64,000 nt of DNA from Variovorax sp. PBL-E5 (lineage in GTDB: Bacteria > Pseudomonadota > Gammaproteobacteria > Burkholderiales > Burkholderiaceae_C), in NCBI RefSeq assembly GCF_901827185.1, contig NZ_LR594671.1:1240001-1304000 (forward strand), given 5' to 3'. The notes under the pieces were generated by a model. That model was given only the letters and a program-made list of their open reading frames with translations, made no database searches and was not told the origin of the DNA. Position numbers and translations under genes: made by a program. How positions within the stretch are numbered: position 1 is the stretch's first letter; each line of letters starts with the position of its first letter. This document shows positions 9,643 to 17,491 of the stretch, one piece after another.

Positions 9643-10632
9643 ATGACACCGCATCCACGCCGAATCTTTCTGACCCAGCTGATGGCGTCCGGCGCCTCGC
9701 TCGCAGCCTCGCCCGGCTTCGCGCAAACGCCCGACTACCCGAGCCGGTCCTTGCGCATCGTCGTGCCCTTTGCACCCGGCGGTGGGGGCGACGTGCTCGG
9801 CCGGCTGTTCGCCCAGAAGCTTTCCGAATCGATGAAGCAGCCGGTGATCGTGGAGAACAAGCCGGGTGCGAGTTCGGTGATCGCTTCGGATTTCGTCGCC
9901 AAATCGGCGCCGGACGGCTACACCCTGCTGCTCAACGTGCCGCTGCTGGTGCAGACGATGAGCCTCTACAGCAAGCTGCCCTATGACGCGCTGGCCGACC
10001 TGACGCCGGTGACCGATCTCGCGACTTCGCCGCAGTGGCTGGCGGTGAGCACGGCCAAGGTGAAGGCCACGACCTTCAAGGCCTATGTCGAGGAAGCCCG
10101 GCGCAACCCGCAGGACTACAACTACGCCTCGATCGGGCCGGGCTCTTCCGGCCATCTGCTGGGCTACGCGCTCAACGAGGCGAATGGCCTCGGCATGACC
10201 CACGTGCCGTACAAGGGCAGCGCGCCGGCCATGATGGCGCTGATGAGCGGCGAGATCGCGGCCGTCTTCCTCGACTTCGTGACGCTCAAGCCGCAGCTCG
10301 CGGTCGGCAAGGTACGGCTGCTCGCCGTCACCGGCAGCCAGCGCTCGCCGCTGACGCCCGATGTGCCCACGCTCGCCGAATTGGGCTATCCGGGCTTCGA
10401 GGCGGCCGCCTGGGCCGCGTTGTTCGTGCCCGCCAGGACGCCGCCCGAGGTGATGGCGCGGCTCGAAAGCGAGATACGCAAGGTGCTGGCGCAACCCGAT
10501 GTGCAGGCGCGCGTGCGCGAACTCGGCTACGAGCCGGGCGGCATGCCGCATGCGCAGTTCGTGGCGCAGGTCCGCACGGACGCGGCGCGCTGGGGCGCGC
10601 TGATCAAGAAGGCCGGCGTCAAGCTCGACTGA
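9643..10632 (+). CDS. Bug/TctC-family periplasmic solute receptor (tripartite tricarboxylate transporter type)
   Basis: A 329-residue Bug-family receptor. The N-terminus PRRIFLTQ resembles a twin-arginine export signal, with likely cleavage after GFA near residue 27. The mature part begins YPSRSLRIVVPFAPGGGGDVLGR, the family signature, and continues with VENKPGASSVIASDFVAKS. Such receptors bind carboxylates and are very numerous in Burkholderiales, often without their membrane subunits, as here. ATG 9643 was chosen for its AAGGAG site at 9631-9636 and proper signal peptide. The divergent IclR regulator probably controls it; the ligand is unknown. Confidence 0.92.
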   Translation: MTPHPRRIFLTQLMASGASLAASPGFAQTPDYPSRSLRIVVPFAPGGGGDVLGRLFAQKLSESMKQPVIVENKPGASSVIASDFVAKSAPDGYTLLLNVPLLVQTMSLYSKLPYDALADLTPVTDLATSPQWLAVSTAKVKATTFKAYVEEARRNPQDYNYASIGPGSSGHLLGYALNEANGLGMTHVPYKGSAPAMMALMSGEIAAVFLDFVTLKPQLAVGKVRLLAVTGSQRSPLTPDVPTLAELGYPGFEAAAWAALFVPARTPPEVMARLESEIRKVLAQPDVQARVRELGYEPGGMPHAQFVAQVRTDAARWGALIKKAGVKLD

Positions 10633-10645
10633 AGGAAAACCATCC

Positions 10646-11482
10646 ATGTCCGCAGATCTCGCTCCCGGGTTGCTGGTCAACCTCCTCATGACTGCCGTGC
10701 TGTCCCTCGGCGTGCAGTTCCTGCTCTGGCGCATCAGCATCAAGACCGGCGACGCCACGCTCGCGGACTGGTGGTGGGGGCTGGGCTACGGCACGATCGC
10801 GCTGGTGACCTATGCCCATACGGCGGGCGTCGGCGTGGAGTCGCGCAAGCTGCTGATCACGGCCTGCGCGCTGATCTGGGGCGTGCGCCTGTCGGCCCAT
10901 CTCGTCATGCGCAGCCGCGCCGACGGCTGGCGCGAGCTCGACCGCTACGAGAACTACCGCAAGCAGGCGGCCGCAGCCGGCATCGACGCCGACTGGTACA
11001 TCTACCGCAAGGTGTTCGGGATCCAGGGCATCATGATGTGGATCACCTCGCTGCCGCTGCAGGTGACGCAGTTCTACCTGCAGCCGACCGAACTCGGCCC
11101 GGTCGCGATGATCGGCCTGGCGGTCTGGACCATCGGCTTCTTCATGGAAGCGCTGTGCGACTGGCAACTCGGCCGCTTCAAGGCCGATCCGTCGAACAAG
11201 GGCCGGGTGCTCGACACGGGCTTCTGGCGCTACACGCGCCATCCCAACTATTTCGGCGAGGCGCTGGTCTGGTGGGGCATCTTCCTGATCGCATGCGACC
11301 ACTGGGTCGGGCTCTTCACGATCGTCTCGCCGCTGCGCATGCATCACCGCATGGCCTATCGGCAGGGCATCGGCTGGCTCGAAGCCAAGATGAGCAACCT
11401 GCGGCCTGAATATGCCGACTACATCCGGCGCACCAATCGTTTCTATCCCTGGTTCCCCAAGCGGCGCGGCACTGCGCGATAG
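10646..11482 (+). CDS. DUF1295 / steroid 5-alpha-reductase-like membrane protein
   Basis: A 278-residue polytopic membrane protein. The segment GFWRYTRHPNYFGEALVWWG (about residues 192-211) is the DUF1295 hallmark and resembles the NADPH-binding and isoprenylcysteine methyltransferase/steroid reductase fold. Several hydrophobic helices precede it. It starts 13 bases after the Bug receptor gene, so the two may be co-transcribed, although a functional link is not evident. The substrate is unknown; a lipid-modifying reductase is one possibility from the fold family. Confidence 0.85.
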   Translation: MSADLAPGLLVNLLMTAVLSLGVQFLLWRISIKTGDATLADWWWGLGYGTIALVTYAHTAGVGVESRKLLITACALIWGVRLSAHLVMRSRADGWRELDRYENYRKQAAAAGIDADWYIYRKVFGIQGIMMWITSLPLQVTQFYLQPTELGPVAMIGLAVWTIGFFMEALCDWQLGRFKADPSNKGRVLDTGFWRYTRHPNYFGEALVWWGIFLIACDHWVGLFTIVSPLRMHHRMAYRQGIGWLEAKMSNLRPEYADYIRRTNRFYPWFPKRRGTAR

Positions 11483-11502
11483 GCGAAAATCGGCGGCATC
11501 CG

Positions 11503-11970
11503 ATGTCGCCGAAGCCCTTCAAGATCCCCGAGTCCGTGCTGGTCGTGATCCACACGCCGGCGCTCGACGTGCTGTTGATCCGCCGTGCCGATGCCGACGG
11601 GTTCTGGCAATCCGTCACCGGCAGCAAGGATCGCGAGGACGAGCCGCTGGCGCTCACCGCCGCGCGCGAGGTCGCCGAAGAAACCGGCATCGATTGCGGC
11701 GAAGCCAGCGCGCTCGCTTCGCAACTGGTCGACTGGCAGCTCGAGAACGTCTACGAGATCTATCCGCGCTGGCGTTCGCGCTACGCAGAGGGCGTCACCC
11801 ACAACACCGAGCACCTGTTCGGCCTGTGCGTGCCCGAGCGCCTGACGCCGCGGCTCGACCCGCGCGAACACACGGCCTGGCGATGGCTGCCCTGGCGCGA
11901 AGCCGCCGACGCCTGCTTTTCCCCTTCGAATGCGGAAGCCGTCCTGCTGCTGCCACAATTTGTGCGATGA
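11503..11970 (+). CDS. nudB: Dihydroneopterin triphosphate diphosphatase (Nudix)
   Basis: A 155-residue Nudix hydrolase. The DGFWQSVTGSK segment and the WRSRYAEGVTHNTEH motif are typical of NudB, which removes pyrophosphate from dihydroneopterin triphosphate in folate synthesis. The Nudix helix REVAEETGI is present. The glycine-to-glutamate spacing of the box looks one residue longer than the textbook Gx5E pattern. The stop overlaps the next start in ATGA form (11967-11970), and folE, which makes its substrate precursor, lies 0.8 kb downstream. Confidence 0.9.
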   Translation: MSPKPFKIPESVLVVIHTPALDVLLIRRADADGFWQSVTGSKDREDEPLALTAAREVAEETGIDCGEASALASQLVDWQLENVYEIYPRWRSRYAEGVTHNTEHLFGLCVPERLTPRLDPREHTAWRWLPWREAADACFSPSNAEAVLLLPQFVR

Positions 11971-12731
11971 ATCCGCCAGCGAGCATGAATGGTTTCCGGG
12001 TGGCCACCTACAACATCCACAAGGGTGTGCAGGGCATCGGGCCGGCGCGGCGGCTCGAGATCCACAACCTCGGCCATGCGATCGAGCAGCTCGACGCCGA
12101 CATCGTGTGTCTGCAGGAAGTGCGCAAGATGAACCGCCAGGCCGCTGCGCGCTTCAGCCGCTGGCCCGAGCTGCCGCAAGCCGATTTCCTTGCGCCCGAG
12201 GGCTATACGGCGGTCTACGAGACCAACGCCATCACCCGCCACGGCGAGCACGGCAACGCGCTGCTGACCCGCTGGCCGGTGCTGCGCAAGACGCACCAGG
12301 ACATCTCGGACCACCGCTTCGAGCAGCGCGGGCTGCTGCACGTGGCGATCGACGTCGATGGCCTGCTGGTGCACGCGATCGTGGTGCATCTCGGTCTCAT
12401 CCGGGGCAGCCGCGTGCGGCAGGTTGCGCTGTTGCGCGATTTCATCGAGCGCGAGATTCCGGCCGGCGAGCCGTTGATCGTGGCCGGCGACTTCAACGAC
12501 TGGGGTGCGCGCATGCGCTACGCGATGAACGCGATGGGCCTGCGCGACGCGAGCGATCTGCGCGGACCGCGCACGCTGACCTATCCCTCGCGCCTGCCCG
12601 TTGCGCAGCTCGACTTCATTTACGGCCGGCAGATCGAGGCGGTGGCGAGTTCGGTGCCGCGCGGTCCCATCTGGGCCCGCATGTCCGATCACCTGCCGCT
12701 GGTCACGGATTTTCTGCTATCAAAACAGTAG
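11967..12731 (+). CDS. Endonuclease/exonuclease/phosphatase (EEP) family protein
   Basis: A 254-residue member of the metal-dependent EEP superfamily. Conserved points are TYNIHKG (Asn16), LQEVRK (Glu51), GDFNDW near residues 173-178 and the terminal SDHLPLVTD near 239. The start overlaps nudB by four bases. In many Burkholderiales this gene sits between nudB and a cardiolipin synthase (clsB); here no clsB follows. The substrate could be nucleic acid or a phospholipid head group; sequence alone does not decide. Confidence 0.87.
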   Translation: MNPPASMNGFRVATYNIHKGVQGIGPARRLEIHNLGHAIEQLDADIVCLQEVRKMNRQAAARFSRWPELPQADFLAPEGYTAVYETNAITRHGEHGNALLTRWPVLRKTHQDISDHRFEQRGLLHVAIDVDGLLVHAIVVHLGLIRGSRVRQVALLRDFIEREIPAGEPLIVAGDFNDWGARMRYAMNAMGLRDASDLRGPRTLTYPSRLPVAQLDFIYGRQIEAVASSVPRGPIWARMSDHLPLVTDFLLSKQ

Positions 12732-12801
12732 CTTCGCGCCGAGGCGGGTCGCGCCCTGCAGCGGCGGCCGTCCGAAATACATTCACTGTTAGGATGCACC
12801 C

Positions 12802-13533
12802 ATGCTAAGGACCACCGACGCCGCACTGCGCCCCGAGGACGGGGCAGGGGACGAGGGCACGCCCGTGTCCGTGAAGATACGCGAACGCCTGCTCGCCGCG
12901 CGCCGGCGCTTCAATGCCAACGACAACATCGCCGAGTTCATCGAGCCCGGCGAACTCGAGCATCTGCTCGACGAGGTCGAGGTCAAGATGAAGGGCGTGC
13001 TGCAGAGCCTCGTGATCGATACCGACAACGATCACAACACCGGCAACACCGCGCGGCGCGTCGCCAAGATGTACCTGAACGAGGTGTTCAAGGGCCGCTA
13101 CGTGGCGCCGCCGCCGCTGACCGAATTCCCGAACGCCGAGCATCTCAACGAGCTCATGATCGTCGGGCCGATCACGGTGCGCAGCGCCTGCTCTCACCAT
13201 TTCTGCCCGATCATCGGCAAGCTCTGGATCGGCGTCATGCCGAACGAGAAGACCAACGTGATCGGCCTGTCCAAGTACGCGCGCCTGGCCGAGTGGGTCA
13301 TGGGCCGGCCGCAGATCCAGGAAGAAGCCGTGGTGCAGCTGGCCGACCTGATCCAGGAGAAGACGCAGCCGGACGGCCTCGCGCTGGTGGTCGAGGCCGA
13401 GCACTTCTGCATGCAATGGCGCGGCGTCAAGGAAATGGACAGCAAGATGATCAATTCGGTGATGCGCGGCGTGTTCCTGAAGGACCCCAACCTTCGCCGC
13501 GAATTCCTTTCCCTGTTGCCGCGCAAGGGCTGA
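12802..13533 (+). CDS. folE: GTP cyclohydrolase I
   Basis: A 243-residue enzyme converting GTP to dihydroneopterin triphosphate, the first step of folate synthesis. The zinc ligands are visible: Cys130 and His133 in ACSHHFCP, and Cys203 in EHFCMQWRG. The substrate-binding segment VIGLSKYARLAEW is intact. A ~35-residue N-terminal extension before the core is predicted to be variable. It is downstream of nudB, the next enzyme of the pathway, separated by the EEP gene. Six bases separate it from the BLUF gene, so the two probably share a transcript. Confidence 0.96.
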   Translation: MLRTTDAALRPEDGAGDEGTPVSVKIRERLLAARRRFNANDNIAEFIEPGELEHLLDEVEVKMKGVLQSLVIDTDNDHNTGNTARRVAKMYLNEVFKGRYVAPPPLTEFPNAEHLNELMIVGPITVRSACSHHFCPIIGKLWIGVMPNEKTNVIGLSKYARLAEWVMGRPQIQEEAVVQLADLIQEKTQPDGLALVVEAEHFCMQWRGVKEMDSKMINSVMRGVFLKDPNLRREFLSLLPRKG

Positions 13534-13538
13534 ACCTC

Positions 13539-13961
13539 ATGCTCGTACGACTTATCTACGCCAGCCGCGCCGTCGACAACAGCCCGGCCGCCATCGAGGC
13601 GATCCTCGCGCAATCGCGCTCGCACAACACGGCCTGCGGCATCACGGGCATCCTCTGCTACGGCGCCGGCGTCTTCCTGCAAGCCATCGAAGGCGGCCGG
13701 ATGGCGATCAGCGAGCTGTACGGCCATATCCAGAAAGACCCGCGCCACAAGGACGTCGTGCTGCTGGACTACGAAGAGATCTCCGAGCGCCGCTTCGGTG
13801 GCTGGACCATGGGGCAGGTCAATCTCTCCCGTCTCAACGCATCGACGCTGCTGAAGTATTCCGAGCGGCCCGAGCTGGATCCGTACTCGGTGTCGGGCAA
13901 AGTGTCGCTCGCGCTGCTCGAGGAACTGATGGCCACTGCCGCCATCGTCGGGCGGCACTGA
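13539..13961 (+). CDS. BLUF-domain blue-light sensor protein
   Basis: A 140-residue protein made of a single BLUF domain (about residues 1-95) and a short C-terminal extension. All key flavin-photochemistry residues can be placed: Tyr7 in RLIYAS, Asn30, Gln48 in ITGILCYGAGVFLQAIEG, Trp89 in FGGWTMG and Met91. Such proteins bind FAD and change conformation in blue light; short BLUF proteins act through partner proteins rather than a fused output domain. The start lies 5 bases after the folE stop, an operon-like spacing. No partner effector is obvious nearby. Confidence 0.92.
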   Translation: MLVRLIYASRAVDNSPAAIEAILAQSRSHNTACGITGILCYGAGVFLQAIEGGRMAISELYGHIQKDPRHKDVVLLDYEEISERRFGGWTMGQVNLSRLNASTLLKYSERPELDPYSVSGKVSLALLEELMATAAIVGRH

Positions 13962-13994
13962 AGCCGACGGATCCGGCATCCGACTGATCCGGGA

Positions 13995-14876
13995 GTGCCC
14001 CTTTCCGCGTTCGCACTGATCCTGCTTGCCGGGGTCATCCACGCCAGCTGGAACATTGCCGCCAAGAAGGCGAACGGCGACGCGCGCTTCGCGTTCCAGA
14101 CCGGCGTGTTCATGATGGTCGTGTGGGCCCCGCTCGGCATCGCGCTGGGCTGGAACGTGGTGCCGCACTGGGGCGCTGAGCAGTGGAGCCTGGTCGTGGC
14201 GAGCGGCGTACTGCACGTGTTCTATTACGTGATCCTGCTGCGCGGCTATCGCAAGGCCGACCTCACGGTGGTCTATCCGCTGGCGCGCGGCTCCGGCCCG
14301 CTGCTGTCGTCGCTGGTGGCGCTTGTCTTTCTCGGCGAACACATCAGCGTGACCGGGGTCGCGGGCATCGCCGGCGTGGTGCTGGGCGTGTTCCTGATCG
14401 CGGGCGGACCGCGGCTGTGGCGCGGCACGCACGATGCAGCCCGGCGCCAGCGCGTGCACAAGGGCATCCGCTACGGCGTGGCAACCGGCGCCTTCATCGC
14501 GGCCTACACCGTGACCGACAGCTACGCCGTCAAGTTCCTCGCCATGTCGCCGATCCTGGTCGACTACTTCGGCAACATCGTGCGCGTCGTCCTGCTCGCA
14601 CCCGCGGCACTGCGCGACCGGCCGGCCACGCTGCGGCTCTGGCGCGAGCAATGGAAGTACGCGTTGATCGTCGCGGTGATCAGTCCGATCTCGTATGTGC
14701 TGGTGCTCTATGCGGTGCAGCAGGCACCGATCTCGCACGTGGCGCCCGCACGCGAGGTGTCGATGCTGTTCGCGGCATTGATCGGCGGCCACCTGCTGCG
14801 CGAGGGCGATCGCGTGCTGCGGCTGGTCGGCGCACTCTTCATCGCCGCCGGCGTCGTCGCGCTCGCGCTGGGCTGA
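13995..14876 (+). CDS. EamA/DMT-superfamily transporter
   Basis: A 293-residue inner-membrane protein with about ten helices and two EamA repeats (roughly residues 3-135 and 150-292). The segment YRKADLTVVYPLARGSGPLL and the second-half partner YAVQQAPISHVAPAREVSM are characteristic of this exporter group. It uses a GTG start; the first hydrophobic helix begins immediately. Substrate unknown; family members export metabolites or amino acids. The next gene starts 14 bases after its stop. Confidence 0.87.
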   Translation: MPLSAFALILLAGVIHASWNIAAKKANGDARFAFQTGVFMMVVWAPLGIALGWNVVPHWGAEQWSLVVASGVLHVFYYVILLRGYRKADLTVVYPLARGSGPLLSSLVALVFLGEHISVTGVAGIAGVVLGVFLIAGGPRLWRGTHDAARRQRVHKGIRYGVATGAFIAAYTVTDSYAVKFLAMSPILVDYFGNIVRVVLLAPAALRDRPATLRLWREQWKYALIVAVISPISYVLVLYAVQQAPISHVAPAREVSMLFAALIGGHLLREGDRVLRLVGALFIAAGVVALALG

Positions 14877-14890
14877 GCGCGGCGTCGGCG

Positions 14891-15715
14891 ATGCTGCTTT
14901 TCGGCTGCGACTTCTCGAGCGCGCCGACCGCGCGCAAGCCGATCGTGATCGCGCTCGGTACCGTGCAGGCGGGCTGCGTCACGCTGACCGGCCTCGAACA
15001 CTTCGCGTCGCTCGATGCGTGGGGCCAGTGGCTGCGCAGCGCGCCGGAATGGATCGGCGCTTTCGATTTTCCGTTCGGGCTGCCGCGGGAACTGGTCGAG
15101 CACCTGGGCTGGCCGCTGCAATGGCAGGCGTTGATCGCGCGCTACGCGGGCCTTTCGCGCGCCGAGATTCGGGAGCGCTTCGCGGCGTTCTGTGCCGCGC
15201 GTCCCGTCGGAGGCAAGTTCGCCCATCGCGCGACGGACGGTCCCGCAGGATCGAGTCCATCGATGAAGTGGGTGAATCCGCCGGTCGCGTTCATGCTGCA
15301 TGCCGGCGTCCCGCGGTTGCTGGAGGCAGGCGCTTCGCTGCCGGGCCTGCACATGCCCGCGGAGTGCGGCGCACGCATCGCATTGGAGGCCTATCCGGGC
15401 CTGCTTGCGCGCGAGCTGGTCGGGCGGCGCAGCTACAAGAGCGACGATGCCGCTTCGCAGACGCCCGCGCGCCGCGCGGCGCGCGAAGACCTTCTGGCGG
15501 CGCTCGAGAAAGGTGCTTCGCGCCTCGGCCTTCGACTGGCGCTCGATGACGCGGCGCGCGCTCATCTGCTGGACGATGCGAAAGGCGACCGCATCGATGC
15601 CGTACTGTGCCTCGTGCAGGCGGCCTGGGGGGCGGCGCGCCGCACGAGCGCCGGGCCGGGCTATGGGCTGCCCGAGGGCATCGATCCGCTCGAGGGATGG
15701 ATCATCACGGCCTGA
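14891..15715 (+). CDS. DUF429 family protein
   Basis: A 274-residue soluble protein starting LLFGCDFSSAPTARKPIV, typical of DUF429 proteins, which have an RNase H-like fold. Further family-like parts are IGAFDFPFGLPREL (about 57-70), IALEAYPGLLARELVG and KGDRIDAVLCLVQAAW near the C-terminus. The acidic residues in these strands could form a metal site by analogy with the fold. The function is not known. It follows the DMT transporter by 14 bases and is the last gene before a stress-gene block. Confidence 0.8.
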   Translation: MLLFGCDFSSAPTARKPIVIALGTVQAGCVTLTGLEHFASLDAWGQWLRSAPEWIGAFDFPFGLPRELVEHLGWPLQWQALIARYAGLSRAEIRERFAAFCAARPVGGKFAHRATDGPAGSSPSMKWVNPPVAFMLHAGVPRLLEAGASLPGLHMPAECGARIALEAYPGLLARELVGRRSYKSDDAASQTPARRAAREDLLAALEKGASRLGLRLALDDAARAHLLDDAKGDRIDAVLCLVQAAWGAARRTSAGPGYGLPEGIDPLEGWIITA

Positions 15716-15834
15716 TATCACCGCGTCCTACACGAGGTCGAGCCCGCGCCGTCGATTGCCGGCCGCAGCCCGTGGCTAGATTGAAATCAGTGGTTCAACC
15801 GAATCACGTAGATCAACTTGCAAAGGACATCGGT

Positions 15835-16032
15835 ATGAACAAGGACCAAGTGGCAGGACGCGTCGAGGAAGCCAAGGGCAAGATCAAGGAAGCGGCCGGC
15901 AAGGTGACGGGCAGCGAGAAGCTCAAGGAGCAAGGCGCTGCGGACCAGGCCAGCGGCAAGGTGCAAGCCACCTACGGCGACACCAAGGAAAAGGTCAAGG
16001 ACACCATCAAGAGCGGTGCCGACAAGCTCTGA
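15835..16032 (+). CDS. CsbD-family stress protein
   Basis: A 65-residue hydrophilic, lysine- and glutamate-rich protein of the CsbD family (MNKDQVAGRVEEAKGKIKEA start, VTGSEKLKEQGAADQASGK middle). The fold is helical and the proteins are induced by general stress in many bacteria; biochemical function is unknown. AAAGGA just upstream of the ATG is a good ribosome site. The gene ends 5 bases before a strong hairpin terminator and faces a convergent stress-related operon. Confidence 0.92.
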   Translation: MNKDQVAGRVEEAKGKIKEAAGKVTGSEKLKEQGAADQASGKVQATYGDTKEKVKDTIKSGADKL

Positions 16033-16036
16033 CGAA

Positions 16037-16062
16037 AAAAAGCCCGGTCACCCGGGCTTTTT
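16037..16062. terminator. Bidirectional rho-independent terminator
   Basis: An 11-base-pair perfect hairpin (AAAAAGCCCGG / CCGGGCTTTTT) with a four-base loop lies between the convergent CsbD and ferritin-like genes. A-run on one side and T-run on the other allow it to work in both directions. Confidence 0.92.
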
Positions 16063-16080
16063 CACGTCTGTGCGACGGGC

Positions 16081-16629
16081 TCACTTCGTCAGCCAGTCCT
16101 TCAACTCGTCGGCATGCTCTTCCTCGTCGGTGAGGATCTCCTCGAGCATGCGGCGCGTGGTGGGATCCTTGTCGCCGATCAGCAGGATCATCTGGCGGTA
16201 CGACTCGACCGCGATGCGCTCGGCCACGAGGTTGGCGCGAACCATGGCTTGCAGTTCCTTGGACTCGTCGTAGTCCGCATGGCTGCGCGCGCGCAGCGAA
16301 TCGGGGTTGAAATCCGGATCGCCGCCCAGTTGCACGATGCGCTCGGCGATCATGTCCGCATGCGCCGTCTCTTCGTTGGCATGCACGAGGAACTCGTCGG
16401 CAATCGCGGGGGAAGAGACGCCGGAGGCGGTGAAATAGTGGCGCTTGTAGCGAAGAATGCAAACCAGTTCGGTGGCGAGCGCATCGTTGAGCAGCTTGAC
16501 GATGTCGTCGCGCCACGGGCCGGAGCTGGGTGTGACGGCGCCATCGTCGATGCTCTTGGCGGCAGCATCGATGGCCTTCTGGTCCAGCGTCAGGTGCTGG
16601 TGTGGGGTTGCGCTGGCGGGCTTGTTCAT
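16081..16629 (-). CDS. Ferritin-like (bacterioferritin/Dps-superfamily) diiron protein
   Basis: A 182-residue four-helix protein with a full ferritin-type diiron pattern: Glu54 in ATELVCILRYKRHYF, E87xxH90 in ANEETAHADM, Glu137 in NLVAERIAVESY, and E169xxH172 in TDEEEHADEL. Family members oxidise and store iron or protect against peroxide. A ~40-residue polar N-terminal tail precedes the bundle. An AAGGATC ribosome site precedes ATG 16629, and that ATG overlaps the stop of the upstream membrane gene (ATGA), so it is the last gene of a four-gene stress operon ending at the shared terminator. Confidence 0.9.
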   Translation of the reverse strand: MNKPASATPHQHLTLDQKAIDAAAKSIDDGAVTPSSGPWRDDIVKLLNDALATELVCILRYKRHYFTASGVSSPAIADEFLVHANEETAHADMIAERIVQLGGDPDFNPDSLRARSHADYDESKELQAMVRANLVAERIAVESYRQMILLIGDKDPTTRRMLEEILTDEEEHADELKDWLTK

Positions 16630-17072
16630 GGGGGATCCTTTCGTGGGCTTGTGTTTTTCTGCATCAGCGTGGTGACCAGGTCGGCCACGTCCGAGGTTTT
16701 CAATACCGCCGCGAGCACCGCCGTGATCGACAGCAACCGCCAGGGCTTGATCAGCACGACCAGGGCGCCGGTGGCCGCGGCGGCCGCGATGAGCTTGGCC
16801 GGTTCTTCGCGCGCATAGCGATCGAGAAGAGGGCGCGCCAACTGGCCGACCGCGTTCGCGGGATGCCGGCGCCACCAGCGCCGCGTCACGCCGCGCGCCA
16901 GCGATGCCCATGCAAACCGGTCTGCGTTCCTCTCGCGCCGCGGTGCGGAGCTTGCATCGTCCGATGCGCGCGCTTGCCGCGGCTCGTCGCCATGCAATTG
17001 CGCGACCAGCGCGCGGCGCGACAGCGCGAGGCGCTGCCGAGGGCTCAGTGTCCGGAGCTCAGGCGCCATCAT
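16626..17072 (-). CDS. Hypothetical membrane protein in the YqjK position
   Basis: A ~148-residue protein with a basic, serine/arginine-rich N-terminal half (RTLSPRQRLALSRRALVAQL) and one or two hydrophobic segments in the C-terminal half (AKLIAAAAATGALVVLIKPW, then ITAVLAAVLKT). Its position after YqjD- and YqjE-like genes matches YqjK of enterobacteria, but similarity is weak and the name is by context only. The start region overlaps the YqjE-like gene by 11-14 bases (ATG 17072 or 17069), and its stop overlaps the ferritin-like start by three bases. Function unknown. Confidence 0.7.
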   Translation of the reverse strand: MMAPELRTLSPRQRLALSRRALVAQLHGDEPRQARASDDASSAPRRERNADRFAWASLARGVTRRWWRRHPANAVGQLARPLLDRYAREEPAKLIAAAAATGALVVLIKPWRLLSITAVLAAVLKTSDVADLVTTLMQKNTSPRKDPP

Positions 17073-17439
17073 GGTCGCCCGCGAGGTGGAGTGCCCGTAC
17101 GTCGGCATCGAGCTGCGCACGAAGGTCGGAGAAGCCGTGGAATTCGGTCGGCCGCGCCGCCACGAAGATTGCGATCAGCGCGATGAGGATGGCGACGCCG
17201 GGGACGACCACCAGCACCCAGTGAAAGCGCCCATCGAGCACGCCGAGCATCACGGCAACGCCGATCAGGCCGAGCGCCAGCATGGCGCTGACCGCGGCCA
17301 GCATGCCGGCAACGAGCCGCGCGACCAGTACGCGGCTCGCCTCGGCGGCTTCTTCCCGGACGAGTGCGCCGTAGTTGGCAATGTGCGTGGCGATCAGCTC
17401 CGGATGCCCGAGCACCGTGGAAAAAATGGGATGAAGCAT
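17059..17439 (-). CDS. YqjE-like phage-holin-family membrane protein
   Basis: A 126-residue protein with two adjacent transmembrane helices (about residues 41-65 and 73-94) and an amphipathic N-terminal helix containing EEAAEASRVL. This is the layout of the Phage_holin_3_6/YqjE family, found beside YqjD homologues in proteobacterial stress operons. It is not evidence of a prophage. It lies 52 bases downstream of the YqjD-like gene and overlaps the next gene, so it is part of the same transcript. Confidence 0.82.
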   Translation of the reverse strand: MLHPIFSTVLGHPELIATHIANYGALVREEAAEASRVLVARLVAGMLAAVSAMLALGLIGVAVMLGVLDGRFHWVLVVVPGVAILIALIAIFVAARPTEFHGFSDLRAQLDADVRALHLAGDHDGA

Positions 17440-17491
17440 GGGTGCAGTCGAGCGAGAGCGATCGCAGGCGCCGATCGATACGGGCGCTGGA

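Noticed and set aside
15716..15834. Possible small gene between DUF429 and CsbD
   Set aside because: No frame with a ribosome site and start codon of useful length.
17059..17439. Phage holin-like protein as evidence of a prophage
   Set aside because: It belongs to the YqjE group in a chromosomal stress operon; no other phage genes are present.
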